In this document: positions 13,164 to 21,099 of the stretch, piece after piece | Layout: each line of letters starts with the position of its first letter | Numbering within the stretch: the first letter of the stretch is position 1 | Origin: Synergistales bacterium | Lineage (GTDB): Bacteria > Synergistota > Synergistia > Synergistales > 79-D21 | DNA length: 21,391 nucleotides | Direction: 5' to 3' | NCBI GenBank assembly: GCA_015657435.1 | Contig: JADLKH010000004.1 | Coordinates: forward strand, 708,778 to 730,168 | Program-made: the position numbers and the translations under genes | Notes under the pieces: model-generated | The model's database searches: none | The model's input: the letters and a program-made list of their open reading frames with translations, nothing else | What the model was told of the DNA's origin: nothing

Positions 13164-14407
13164 TGATACGCGAAAGACACGATCTGGTGATCGTTGGAGG
13201 GGGGCCCGCAGGACTTGCCGCTGCGGCGGCGGCCAGAGAGGCGGGGTGTGACGACCTCCTGCTGATAGAAAGAGACAGGAATCTGGGCGGCATCCTGAAT
13301 CAATGCATCCATGACGGTTTCGGCATTCATGCCTTTAAGGAAGCGCTTTCAGGGCCGGAGTATGCCGATCGCTTTATTCGGAAGGTTCAAAGCCTCGGCA
13401 TTTGCGTTATGGAAAAAACCATCGTCCTTGAACTCTCAAAGGAGAAAATACTTCGCGTGAGCCGCGAAGGAGAGACAAAGGAGATAGAGGCGAAGTCGGT
13501 TGTGCTGGCGATGGGATGTCGGGAACGTACTCGCGGAGCCCTTTCGATCCCCGGTCACAGGCCCGCCGGGGTGTACACGGCTGGGATGGTGCAAAACCTC
13601 GTGAACCTGGAAAACATCATGCCCGGAAAACATGTCGTCATCCTGGGTTCGGGTGATATCGGCCTCATCATGGCTCGTCGCCTCACTCTTGAAGGTGCAA
13701 AGGTGGAAGCGGTTTTTGAAGTGCTGCCGTATTCAAGCGGATTAAACAGGAATATTCGCCAGTGCCTCGACGATTATGGAATACCGCTTTATCTGGCTAC
13801 GACCGTAATAGACATTCATGGCCCAAACGGCCGGCTTGAGGGAGTGACCGTGGCGCAGGTCGATGAAAAGCGTCGACCTGTAAAGGGTACAGAGCGTTTC
13901 GTGCCATGCGACACGTTGTTGCTCTCCGTAGGTCTCATTCCTGAAAACGAACTGACTCGAGGAGCCGGGATCACAATCGACGAAGCCACACAGGGGGCTT
14001 TTGTGGACGATTCCCTAATGACAAAGATCCCTGGAGTTTTTGCCTGCGGCAACGTGCTTCACGTTCATGATCTGGTTGACTTTGTATCAATTGAAGCGGC
14101 TCGGGCGGGCAGGAATGCTGCGCTCTACGCGGCAGGCAGACATTCTTCCGGAACGGAAGGGATTGCGGTGAAGGCGGGCCGCGGGGTGCGGTATGTCGTC
14201 CCGCAACGGGTGAGTCACGGCGAAGATGTGTCTCTTGCCTTCAGGGTTACCGACCCGTCGCGCGACAGGGTCATCGAGGTTTCTGACGGAGAGCGTGTCA
14301 TAAAAACAAGTCGGGAAGCCCGGCTGCATCCGGCTGAGATGGTCTGGCTGAATTTGGGAACGGTTGATCTCAACGTCATCAAGTCTCTGGAGGTCCGCGT
14401 GAGATGA
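13163..14407 (+). CDS. FAD/NAD(P)-dependent oxidoreductase, partner of the GlpA-like subunit
   Basis: A 414-residue two-dinucleotide-fold flavoprotein of the pyridine nucleotide-disulfide oxidoreductase superfamily. The FAD motif GGGPAGLAAAAAAREAG is at residues 12-28, the NAD motif VVILGSGDIGLIMARRL at 158-173, and the second FAD-binding segment PGVFACGNVLHVHDLV lies near residue 300. NQCIHDGFGIHAF is shared by members encoded beside GlpA-like proteins. There is no CxxC redox disulfide. Its gene lies between the GlpA-like and DUF1667 genes with overlaps at both ends (TAATG at 13161, ATGA at 14404), so the three products are probably made in equal amounts and form a complex, analogous in arrangement to the anaerobic GlpABC set. 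It may move electrons between the first flavin and NAD(P) or a quinone/ferredoxin acceptor. Confidence 0.87.
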   Translation: MIRERHDLVIVGGGPAGLAAAAAAREAGCDDLLLIERDRNLGGILNQCIHDGFGIHAFKEALSGPEYADRFIRKVQSLGICVMEKTIVLELSKEKILRVSREGETKEIEAKSVVLAMGCRERTRGALSIPGHRPAGVYTAGMVQNLVNLENIMPGKHVVILGSGDIGLIMARRLTLEGAKVEAVFEVLPYSSGLNRNIRQCLDDYGIPLYLATTVIDIHGPNGRLEGVTVAQVDEKRRPVKGTERFVPCDTLLLSVGLIPENELTRGAGITIDEATQGAFVDDSLMTKIPGVFACGNVLHVHDLVDFVSIEAARAGRNAALYAAGRHSSGTEGIAVKAGRGVRYVVPQRVSHGEDVSLAFRVTDPSRDRVIEVSDGERVIKTSREARLHPAEMVWLNLGTVDLNVIKSLEVRVR

Positions 14408-14787
14408 GCGAACGGGAATTGGTCTGTGTCGTCTGCCCGAACGGTTGCTCGATTCATGTTGATTATGAAGACGGAAATCCCCCGCGGATCGTAAGGGCTG
14501 AAGGAGCGCGTTGCCCACGCGGCAAAGCTTGGGTGCAGCAGGAAATGGAAGACCCGAGGCGGACGTTCTCAACAAGCGTGCTCGTGCCTGGCGGAGATTT
14601 TCTGGAGGCGAGCGTTCGTCTCACGAAGCCGGTGCCGCTCTCTAAGGTTTTTGACGTCATGGAAGAAATAAAGAAAGTGAAACTGAAGCCCCCTCTCGAG
14701 ATAGGGGATGTCATTCTCACAAACCCGGCCGGGACAGAAACTGAAGTCGTCATCACAAGAAACGTGATTGCAAGAAGAACGTCTTGA
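14404..14787 (+). CDS. DUF1667 four-cysteine protein, third subunit of the trio
   Basis: A 127-residue protein with Cys at 8, 11, 15 and 37 in LVCVVCPNGCSIHVD and RAEGARCPRGKAW. The spacing C-x2-C-x3-C-x21-C resembles Fe-S binding at the start of many molybdopterin oxidoreductases, and DUF1667 is the family that typically accompanies GlpA-like and FAD-oxidoreductase genes in anaerobes. The rest (SVRLTKPVPLSKVFDVMEEI, GDVILTNPAGTETEVVIT) is conserved family sequence. It most likely carries an Fe-S cluster that links the two flavoproteins or their electron acceptor. The ATG overlaps the preceding stop (ATGA). Confidence 0.87.
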   Translation: MSERELVCVVCPNGCSIHVDYEDGNPPRIVRAEGARCPRGKAWVQQEMEDPRRTFSTSVLVPGGDFLEASVRLTKPVPLSKVFDVMEEIKKVKLKPPLEIGDVILTNPAGTETEVVITRNVIARRTS

Positions 14788-14810
14788 AAGAGTCAAAGGA
14801 GGAATTCGCA

Positions 14811-15944
14811 GTGAGGGAATATACGACAAAGTATGACGATCTGTACAGAGTGGCGAAGGAAATGTTCATGGGACTCGGATATTCGGATCATCAGGCCTCG
14901 ACGGTGACAAATTGTCTTGTGGAAGCCGACGCGCGCCACCTTCATTCACATGGTGTTGCGGCGATGATGACCTATGTCAGTCACTTGAAGGCAGGGAATT
15001 TGCGCCTTGATGCTCCGGAGCCGACGACTGTTTTCGAGACGCCGACCAGTCTTGTTCTCGACGGCCATTCGGGCGTCGGTTATGTCATCGCGGATATCGC
15101 CGTCAAAAAAACCATACAGAAGGCGAAAAAGTCCGGCATCTGCATCACGACGGTGCGCCAGGCAAATCACTACGGTTTCGCGGGTCACTGGCCTGAAATG
15201 ATGGCGCAGGAAGGACTCATCGGGATCACCTGCACGAATACGGTCCGCTGTGTCTGTCCGACGAGAAGCGCGGAGCGCAACATGGGGACAAACCCGATTT
15301 CGGTTGCATTCCCGACCTGCGGCGATGAACCGATGTTCCTGCTCGACATGGCAACATGCGTCATGGCTCACGGTAAGCTGTGCCGAAGCCAGGTCTTTGC
15401 CGAGTCGGGGGTCGTGCCTGAAGAGATCATTGTCGACGGCAAGGGGAGGTGCCTGACGGATTTCAAGGAGGCATTGGAGCTTCTCTTCCACGGTGACGAC
15501 CGAAGCGACTCTCCGAAGCCCGATACGGGAGGACTCCTTCCTCTAGGCGGCTCCACGGAGACGCACAGCGGACATAAGGGGTATGGCCTTGCACTGCTTG
15601 TTGAACTGCTTACGGGCGGCCTCGCGGGCGGAATCCCCAGCAAATTCATTCCGCTTGCCCATGAAGGCATCTGTTTCTTCTTTATGGCTATCGATCCCGT
15701 GCTCTTCGGCGATACGAAAAAGGTTTGCGAACATGTCAGGAACATCATCGAAGAGTACCGGAAAACCACGCCGATCGATCCGGACCTTCCGGTCCTCATC
15801 CCGGGGGATAAGGAGCGAATTTCACGTGAAAACGCTCTGAAGAACGGAATCAAGCTAAGCCCCGAAATCGTAGAGATTCTGCGTGAGGTTGCCAGAATTA
15901 CGAACAAAGAGGCGCAATTGGAGTCGATTCTGGAGAGGGATTGA
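14811..15944 (+). CDS. Ldh2 family malate/L-lactate-type dehydrogenase
   Basis: A 377-residue NAD(P)-dependent oxidoreductase of the Ldh2 (malate/L-lactate, ureidoglycolate, diketogulonate, sulfolactate) family. Motifs are ARHLHSHGVAAM near residue 42, TVRQANHYGFAGHW with the catalytic His of 'NHxG', GTNPISVAFP, LLDMATCVMAHGK, and HKGYGLALLVELLTGGLAGG. The family interconverts 2-hydroxy (or imino) acids and 2-oxo acids; the substrate cannot be read from motifs. GTG 14811 is chosen over TTG 14784 because AAAGGAGG precedes it by 8 bases and homology starts with 'REYTTKYDDL'. It is the fourth gene of the operon, giving the locus two potential 2-hydroxy-acid oxidising systems, flavin-linked and nicotinamide-linked. 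It may instead act as a reductase on an imine such as a pyrroline carboxylate. Confidence 0.88.
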   Translation: MREYTTKYDDLYRVAKEMFMGLGYSDHQASTVTNCLVEADARHLHSHGVAAMMTYVSHLKAGNLRLDAPEPTTVFETPTSLVLDGHSGVGYVIADIAVKKTIQKAKKSGICITTVRQANHYGFAGHWPEMMAQEGLIGITCTNTVRCVCPTRSAERNMGTNPISVAFPTCGDEPMFLLDMATCVMAHGKLCRSQVFAESGVVPEEIIVDGKGRCLTDFKEALELLFHGDDRSDSPKPDTGGLLPLGGSTETHSGHKGYGLALLVELLTGGLAGGIPSKFIPLAHEGICFFFMAIDPVLFGDTKKVCEHVRNIIEEYRKTTPIDPDLPVLIPGDKERISRENALKNGIKLSPEIVEILREVARITNKEAQLESILERD

Positions 15945-16046
15945 TTTTTACGCTTTCGGCTTTGGGAATGATCCAGAAAGATTGAAAGGAGGCTGTAGCC
16001 GTATTTTCGGATGGGACTGCACAAATAAAAATTGGGGGTGCCACGG

Positions 16047-17042
16047 ATGAAAAAAATAACAGGAATGACTATTCTCGCTATCCTTTTTGTGACGATGGCA
16101 TTTGGTACCGCTTTTGCAAAAGAAGAGTTCCGTATTAAATTTGGATACAGCGCAACGGACAAAGAGAACAACTTCAAGGTGTTCGAAAGTGTCTTCAAGA
16201 AATATGTGGAAGAGGCTTCAAAGGGGCGTATCGTTGTGGATCTTTATCCCAATGCCCAACTTGGCGGAGAGCGCCAAATGCTAGAGGGGATGACCCTTGG
16301 AACCGTTGAAATGGCCATGCTTTCACCTGGCATTGCGGGAAGTCTCAGTCCGAAATTTCAGGTTCTGGATTTGCCCTATCTCTTCAAAGACAACTTTACG
16401 GCATACAAAGCGCTTGACGGGAAACTGGTGGATATATTGAACGAGCAGCTGAATCCTAAAGGGGTTCGCCTCCTTGGATTTGCAGAAAATGGATTCCGCG
16501 AAATCACGAACAACGCAAAAGTCATCAAGACGCCGGCCGACCTGAAGGGCATCAAGATTCGCGTCCAGCCGATTCCGGCACACTTGGCCCTCTTCAAGGC
16601 TTTGGGTGCAAATCCGACGCCCGTCGACTTCGGAGAGCTTTACACGGCCCTTCTTCAGAAGACCGTCGATGCACAGGAAAACCCCATTACGCTTATCTAC
16701 AGCTCAAAGCTTTACGAGGTTCAGAAGTACATTTCCATGACAGACCACGTCTATGCTCCTTCTGCACTGTTCATTAGCGAGGGTTTCTACAAGAAGCTTC
16801 CGGACGACCTGAAGAAGGTGCTTATGGTCGGAGCCAAGAAGTTCCGCGATGCGTCAAGGAAGAGCCAGCAGAAGGCTTCGAAGGATCTCATCGTGCAGCT
16901 GAAGAAGGCTGGGGTTAACGTCTATTACCTGACACCGCAAGAGAAAAAGGCCTTCATGGACGTTGCGAGGACTGTTTACAAAACCATGGAACCCGTGGTG
17001 GGTGCGGACCTGATCGCACTCGTCACCTCTTACAACAAGTAG
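16047..17042 (+). CDS. dctP: TRAP transporter substrate-binding protein DctP
   Basis: A 331-residue periplasmic solute receptor. The signal peptide is MKKITGMTILAILFVTMAFG with cleavage near AFA-KEE (residue 24). The DctP core includes IKFGYSATDKEN, LGGERQMLEGMTLGTVEMA, R151 in NGFREITN, R172 in LKGIKIRVQP and DAQENPITLI. In TRAP receptors the Arg equivalent to R172 binds the substrate carboxylate, so the ligand is a carboxylic acid. ATG 16047 is preferred over TTG 16032 because it begins the signal peptide; the ribosome binding site GGGGGTG is weak. An unused-looking AAAGGAGG at about 15984-15991 lies upstream. A hairpin immediately after the gene probably raises its mRNA level relative to dctQ and dctM, as expected for a receptor needed in excess. 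Confidence 0.92.
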   Translation: MKKITGMTILAILFVTMAFGTAFAKEEFRIKFGYSATDKENNFKVFESVFKKYVEEASKGRIVVDLYPNAQLGGERQMLEGMTLGTVEMAMLSPGIAGSLSPKFQVLDLPYLFKDNFTAYKALDGKLVDILNEQLNPKGVRLLGFAENGFREITNNAKVIKTPADLKGIKIRVQPIPAHLALFKALGANPTPVDFGELYTALLQKTVDAQENPITLIYSSKLYEVQKYISMTDHVYAPSALFISEGFYKKLPDDLKKVLMVGAKKFRDASRKSQQKASKDLIVQLKKAGVNVYYLTPQEKKAFMDVARTVYKTMEPVVGADLIALVTSYNK

Positions 17043-17067
17043 TCGGGGAATATAGCGCCAAGAACTT

Positions 17068-17103
17068 TTTACGGGGAGAGATTTTCTGATCTCTCCCCGT
17101 AAA
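17068..17103 (+). promoter_or_regulatory. Intercistronic hairpin between dctP and dctQ
   Basis: A 15-base-pair stem, TTTACGGGGAGAGAT (17068-17082) and ATCTCTCCCCGTAAA (17089-17103), with a six-base loop and no T-tract. The position between a binding-protein gene and the permease genes suggests 3'-end protection or partial termination, giving more DctP than DctQM. Confidence 0.75.
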
Positions 17104-17122
17104 TCAGGAAGGGAGCAGGGGG

Positions 17123-17653
17123 ATGCTTAGCATATTCAACAAAATAGAGGAAAAATTCCTGATACTTAACCTCTTGGTGTCGACAATCATCGTGTTTCTG
17201 AACGTTGTGCTGAGATACGTGTTTAGTGCATCTCTTTCATGGGTCGATGAGGCAGCGAGATACATGTTTCTTTGGCTTATCTGGGTTGGAGCAGACTATG
17301 CCATGGCGAATCGAGCGCATTTGCGTATTACGATGATCCCCGACAGAATGCACGGCAAATCGCGCATAAGGATTGAATGCCTTGTGCTGGCAATATGGCT
17401 TTGCTTCTGTGTTTTCCTCGGATACCAGGGGGTAAAGCTCGTCACCATCGTTGTCGCGCAGCAGCAGCTTTCAACGGCTATGCAGATCAATATGGGCTGG
17501 GCTTATGCCTGTGTCCCTTGCGGTGCAATATTCATGGCGATACGGATCTTTCTCGATATCCTTTCGGTCATTCGCACGGGCACCATTCCAGGCGCAGGAA
17601 GCAACGATCCTAAAAAGTTGGCGGAAGAAGCCTTGGAAGGGGTGACCATGTAA
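17123..17653 (+). CDS. dctQ: TRAP transporter small permease DctQ
   Basis: A 176-residue membrane protein with four helices (about residues 15-35, 49-67, 87-107 and 128-148). The family motif is at the second helix: SASLSWVDEAARYMFLWLIW, followed by VGADYAMANRAHLRITMI. DctQ is the small membrane subunit that works with DctM in Na+- or H+-driven uptake of organic acids delivered by DctP. ATG 17123 has GGGAGCAGGGGG upstream. The dctM start follows the stop without a gap. Confidence 0.92.
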   Translation: MLSIFNKIEEKFLILNLLVSTIIVFLNVVLRYVFSASLSWVDEAARYMFLWLIWVGADYAMANRAHLRITMIPDRMHGKSRIRIECLVLAIWLCFCVFLGYQGVKLVTIVVAQQQLSTAMQINMGWAYACVPCGAIFMAIRIFLDILSVIRTGTIPGAGSNDPKKLAEEALEGVTM

Positions 17654-18928
17654 GTGGATATTGGAGTTTTATTCGGGGTCCTTTTTGTCCTTCTCGCGCT
17701 GTCGGTTCCTATAGGGATTTCCCTTGGAGTGGCTACCGCAGTTACGATTTTCACTTTCAGCCATTTACCGCTTGTTCTTATCGCGCAAAACGCCTTCACC
17801 GGAATGGATTCCTTCCCTCTTCTGGCGATTCCGTTCTTCATGCTGGCTGGTTCCCTGATGACCTATGGCGGAATCTCGCGCCGGATCGTTGCGATGGCCG
17901 AGTGCCTGGTCGGTTTTATCACGGGTGGTCTTGCGATGGTGACGATCGTTGCCTGTATGTTTTTCGGCGCGATCTCGGGGTCCGCTGCCGCAACAGTCTC
18001 TGCAATAGGCTCCTTCATGGTTCCGATGATGGTTGAAAAGAAATATAACCCTGCCTTTGCCGCCGCGGTCATCTCGTCTGCCGGAACGATCGGATGCATC
18101 ATCCCGCCGAGCATCCCCTTCGTCGTATACGGGGTCATCACCGGGACCTCCGTCAGCGACCTTTTTATCGCAGGCATCGTCCCTGGAATCGTGATTGGGA
18201 TCGCGCTGATGGTCGTCGCATTCTTCATCAGCAAAAAAGAACAGTATCCCCGCATGTCCAGCTTTCCGACCTTCAAGATGGTGCTAAAGGTTTTTGGCGA
18301 ATCGATCTGGGCGCTATTGGTTCCCGTTATTGTTCTTGGAGGCATCTACGGGGGAATCTTCACCCCAACGGAGGCCGCCGTTGTGGCGACTGTCTACGCT
18401 CTTGTCGTCGGGAAGTTCATCTACAAAGAGCTGACCTATGAAATTACACTCAAAGCTTTCAAGGACGCCATCATGGTCATTGGCGCAACTCTGTTCATGG
18501 TCGGGCTTGCGACATCATTCGCTTCGTATCTCTCCATGGAAAGAGTCCCGGTACGAGTCGGTTCATTCATCCTCGGTTTCGCACATAGCAAATTCCTGGT
18601 GCTCCTCCTGATCAATGCCGTTCTTCTCATCATCGGATGTTTTGTTGACAACATCTCTTCGACGATCATTCTTACGCCTATATTCCTTCCTATCGTTACA
18701 GCGCTTGGCATGGACCCGATACAGTTCGGCATGATTATCAGTATCGGTCTTGCCATCGGGTTTTCAACTCCGCCGTATGGATGCAACCTGTTCATCTCTT
18801 CAACGATATCCAAGGTTAGCGTGGAAAAGATCTCTTCAAGGCTCGTGCCGTTTATTCTTGCCATGATTTGCTGTCAGTTGCTATTTACATATTTCCCATG
18901 GTTCTCTCTCTTTTTGTTGAATAAATAG
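17654..18928 (+). CDS. dctM: TRAP transporter large permease DctM
   Basis: A 424-residue multi-helix transporter subunit. Recognisable segments are IGVLFGVLFVLLALSVPIGI, QNAFTGMDSFPLLAIPFFML, FFGAISGSAAATVSAIGSFM, GTIGCIIPPSIPFVVYGVIT, and near the end DNISSTIILTPIFLPIVTAL then GFSTPPYGCNLFISSTI. These are the canonical DctM motifs, including the Gly-Ser-rich 'SGSAAA' and the 'IPPSIP' loop. The GTG start at 17654 follows the dctQ stop codon directly and would be served by GAAGGGG about 10 bases upstream. It is the last of the tightly packed operon genes. Confidence 0.93.
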   Translation: MDIGVLFGVLFVLLALSVPIGISLGVATAVTIFTFSHLPLVLIAQNAFTGMDSFPLLAIPFFMLAGSLMTYGGISRRIVAMAECLVGFITGGLAMVTIVACMFFGAISGSAAATVSAIGSFMVPMMVEKKYNPAFAAAVISSAGTIGCIIPPSIPFVVYGVITGTSVSDLFIAGIVPGIVIGIALMVVAFFISKKEQYPRMSSFPTFKMVLKVFGESIWALLVPVIVLGGIYGGIFTPTEAAVVATVYALVVGKFIYKELTYEITLKAFKDAIMVIGATLFMVGLATSFASYLSMERVPVRVGSFILGFAHSKFLVLLLINAVLLIIGCFVDNISSTIILTPIFLPIVTALGMDPIQFGMIISIGLAIGFSTPPYGCNLFISSTISKVSVEKISSRLVPFILAMICCQLLFTYFPWFSLFLLNK

Positions 18929-19111
18929 TGTCACTCGACTTGCGCAAAAAAGAAAATACACGGTCTTTATTGAAGCGATGTGAGTCATTCTCGCCTCCGT
19001 AAAGATTACTCTTGGTGTTTTGCCTTTTTAAAGCTTGAAAATCAACCCTGAGCCGGTCACTGTTTGATGAAGGATCGAGTTGATAAAATTACTTAAGATC
19101 AAGGGGTGTTG
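18929..19111 (+). other. Gap between dctM and the DapA-family gene
   Basis: These 183 bases contain no gene and no hairpin terminator, so read-through from dctM is likely. A weak promoter-like TTGATG ... TAAAAT (about 19066-19090, spacing only 14) is not convincing. The gap is unusual in an otherwise tightly overlapping operon. Confidence 0.4.
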
Positions 19112-20008
19112 ATGATGGAAAAAATTAGAGGGATCTACACGGCGCTCTGCACACCCGTAAGCAATGGCAAAATAAACGGTGAAGCAATGGGGAAATTGGT
19201 CGATTTCGTCATTGAAAACGGAACCGCAGGACTTGTCGCGCTAGGTGGAACGGGAGAATATTGCGCTCTCTCCAACGAACAGCGCGTCGAAGCTCTCAGG
19301 GTGACGATCGCGGCAAACCGCGGTCGCGTCCCGGTTGTTGCCGGCATTATCGGCCCAGGGCTTCCCGAGACGATCGAAATGGGAAATAAGTGTAAGGATC
19401 TAGGTGTCGACGCCATTATGGTTGTAACGCCGTATTATGTCGTTTCCAGCCAGCAGGGGATTTATGATTATTACCGGCAGGTGATGAAAAACGTCAACCT
19501 TCCCCTTATTCTGTACAACATTCCCTACCGCACCGGGGTGAATATGCTTCCGGAGACGGTCGAAAGGTTGCTGGATAATGACGATAAGGGGCAGATTGTC
19601 GGAATGAAGGAATGCTGCCCCAATATGGGACAGGTTCTGGAGCTGCTTTCCAAGGTAAAGGACCGCACATCGGTTCTCACGGGCGAGGAGTTTCTTTTCT
19701 TCCAGGAAGTGTCCTGTGGCGCACAGGGCGGGATTCTTGCCACATCAAACCTGTTGCCGAGGCTCTGGACTGATCTCTTTGACCTGATACAGGCCGGAGA
19801 GCTGGGAAAAGCTTCCGAGATCGTGATAAGGGTAACTCCGCTTCTTCGCCTTATTTTTGCCGAATCAAACCCGGGGCCGCTCAAGGAAGCGATGAAGATG
19901 ATCGGCATGGATTGCGGTGACCCATTGCTACCGCTTTTGAAGCCGTCAAGCCAGCTTGTTGAATCGCTTGAAATCGAGCTAAAAAAGCTATTGGCCTGGT
20001 ATAAGTAG
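19112..20008 (+). CDS. DapA-family lyase/deaminase (dihydrodipicolinate synthase-like)
   Basis: A 298-residue (beta/alpha)8 barrel class I aldolase-type protein. Diagnostic residues are GGTGEYCALSNEQR near 45-58, Y135 in LILYNIPYRTG, R140 in the same motif, and the Schiff-base Lys K166 in IVGMKECC. R140 matches the carboxylate-binding Arg of DHDPS. The family covers dihydrodipicolinate synthase, N-acetylneuraminate lyase, 2-keto-3-deoxy sugar acid aldolases and the pyrroline-hydroxycarboxylate deaminase of hydroxyproline catabolism. Its place behind dehydrogenases and a TRAP importer, under a GntR regulator, argues for a catabolic aldolase or deaminase rather than lysine synthesis. Two adjacent ATGs (19112, 19115) compete; AAGGGG is 5 or 8 bases upstream. 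It ends at a strong terminator. Confidence 0.87.
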   Translation: MMEKIRGIYTALCTPVSNGKINGEAMGKLVDFVIENGTAGLVALGGTGEYCALSNEQRVEALRVTIAANRGRVPVVAGIIGPGLPETIEMGNKCKDLGVDAIMVVTPYYVVSSQQGIYDYYRQVMKNVNLPLILYNIPYRTGVNMLPETVERLLDNDDKGQIVGMKECCPNMGQVLELLSKVKDRTSVLTGEEFLFFQEVSCGAQGGILATSNLLPRLWTDLFDLIQAGELGKASEIVIRVTPLLRLIFAESNPGPLKEAMKMIGMDCGDPLLPLLKPSSQLVESLEIELKKLLAWYK

Positions 20009-20070
20009 GATTTCCGCGTTTCCTCCCGGGAGAAATATTCCCGGTATCGACACGGACGCCGGCAGATCAC

Positions 20071-20106
20071 GCATAAGAGGGGCTTCGGCCCCTCTTATGC
20101 ATTTTT
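20071..20106 (+). terminator. Rho-independent terminator with UUCG loop
   Basis: A 13-base-pair stem, GCATAAGAGGGGC (20071-20083) and GCCCCTCTTATGC (20088-20100), closes a TTCG tetraloop and is followed by ATTTTT. The very stable loop and T-run mark the end of the catabolic transcript. Confidence 0.92.
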
Positions 20107-20184
20107 CATGACAAGGTCCTGTAGCAAAAGGGGGGTCATTGCAGGAGCGCGTTATGCCCTCGAAGAGGAGGGTGACGGTCCGTT

Positions 20185-20931
20185 TTATGGGGCGTAGATT
20201 TCAAGCCCGGCCCGTTTTGCGGCGTTCCTGAGGTGGGTTAAGCTCGCCGTTCGGGCATTTTCTGGATTCTTGGACAGAATCCCGTCAAGAACCGCCTTGT
20301 GCTCGGCGAGGACAAGCGCAGCACGAGCGGGATCCATCATCGTGTTGAGCCTGAGTTCCCTGGAGAGGGCGCGCAGGCGTCCGTAAAGAAAACCGAGGAA
20401 ATCGCACAGGACGGGATTGTGGCTTGCTCTGGCGATGGCTTCGTTGTAAAGGAGATGGGCTTCTTCACCCGGCAGGTTGGATTCAACCGCCTTGGCCATT
20501 TCGCTGAAAGCGGATTTGATGGCCTTCCTGTCGCTTTGCGTGTGCCGAAGCGCGGCCAAACCGGAGGCCTCCGCTTCTAGGATGGCTCTCATTTCATAGA
20601 GGTGGTTCGCCTCCGCACGGGAAATACTCTCGAACACATCCGAAAACCGGAAAGCCTGGCGTTCTCCAGGGGCTTTGACGATAATTCCCCTTCCTTGCCT
20701 CGATTCCAGAATTCCGTCGTATTTCAGGCTGGCCAAGGCTTCGCGGATAACGGTGCGGCTGATCCCGTACTTCTTTGCGAGATCGATTTCGGTGGGGAGG
20801 CGGTCCCCAGGCTGAAATGCGCCGGAGCGGATCTCACCGAGCAATAGCCTGGAAACCTGCTGGGAGAGGCGTTCCTGCTGTTTTAGAGGCGATTGGGGTT
20901 CTTCTTCCCAAGTTCCGGTTTTTTCGGTCAT
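20185..20931 (-). CDS. GntR/FadR-type transcriptional regulator (FCD domain), second copy
   Basis: A 248-residue regulator. The winged helix has QVSRLLLGEIRSGAFQPGDR, LPTEIDLAKKYGISRTVIRE and ALASLKYDGILESRQGRG, a near-consensus FadR-type DNA-binding domain. The FCD domain includes EMRAILEAEASGLAALRHT, LYNEAIARASHNPVL, and LAEHKAVLDGIL then THLRNA. The last two His of the metal site are present, but the first ('F-H-x-x-(I/L)-A-x-A-S-x-N' in most members) is replaced: YNEAIARASHN has Asn there. Metal binding may thus be altered. ATG 20931 is chosen because AAAGG is 9 bases upstream; the earlier ATG 20940 directly abuts that element. It is divergent from the M29 gene and convergent with the DapA gene, and could regulate either. 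Confidence 0.88.
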   Translation of the reverse strand: MTEKTGTWEEEPQSPLKQQERLSQQVSRLLLGEIRSGAFQPGDRLPTEIDLAKKYGISRTVIREALASLKYDGILESRQGRGIIVKAPGERQAFRFSDVFESISRAEANHLYEMRAILEAEASGLAALRHTQSDRKAIKSAFSEMAKAVESNLPGEEAHLLYNEAIARASHNPVLCDFLGFLYGRLRALSRELRLNTMMDPARAALVLAEHKAVLDGILSKNPENARTASLTHLRNAAKRAGLEIYAP

Positions 20932-21051
20932 GTATTCCATCCTTTCAGGTCACTTTCTCATCAGAGCTCTGGCCATAACGTTGCGAATTCATGTTACCCC
21001 TGCCCGGGGAGCGGACAATCCTCCCTTGGTGGGCAGTCGGCGGTTTCCCTC

Positions 21052-21099
21052 TTGACAAAAGTTTGTATGATTATAATATTATATGATCGTAGAGGGAAG
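21052..21099 (+). promoter_or_regulatory. Promoter and AT-rich operator candidate upstream of the M29 gene
   Basis: A consensus TTGACA (21052-21057) with TAATAT 16 bases downstream (21074-21079), or TATTAT at 21077-21082 with a 19-base spacer. The perfect palindrome TATAATATTATA (21072-21083) covers the -10 region and is flanked by direct TATGAT repeats at 21066 and 21082. TTCCCTCT (21045-21052) and AGAGGGAA (21091-21098) form an outer inverted pair. The overlap of palindrome and promoter suggests control by the adjacent GntR protein. Confidence 0.6.

Noticed and set aside
15984..16026. AAAGGAGG followed by a five-codon ATG frame (MGLHK) upstream of dctP as a leader peptide
   Set aside because: The spacer is about 19 bases and the peptide has no attenuator-like structure around it; probably chance.
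15368..16198. 276-residue minus-strand frame antisense to Ldh2 and DctP
   Set aside because: It is entirely antisense to two well-supported genes, Ser/Arg-rich and without motifs.
9152..20008. Locus as a standard trans-4-hydroxyproline degradation cluster
   Set aside because: The DapA-family and Ldh2 enzymes would fit, but there is no proline racemase/hydroxyproline epimerase or semialdehyde dehydrogenase, and the LarA homologue is not expected there. Kept only as an alternative.
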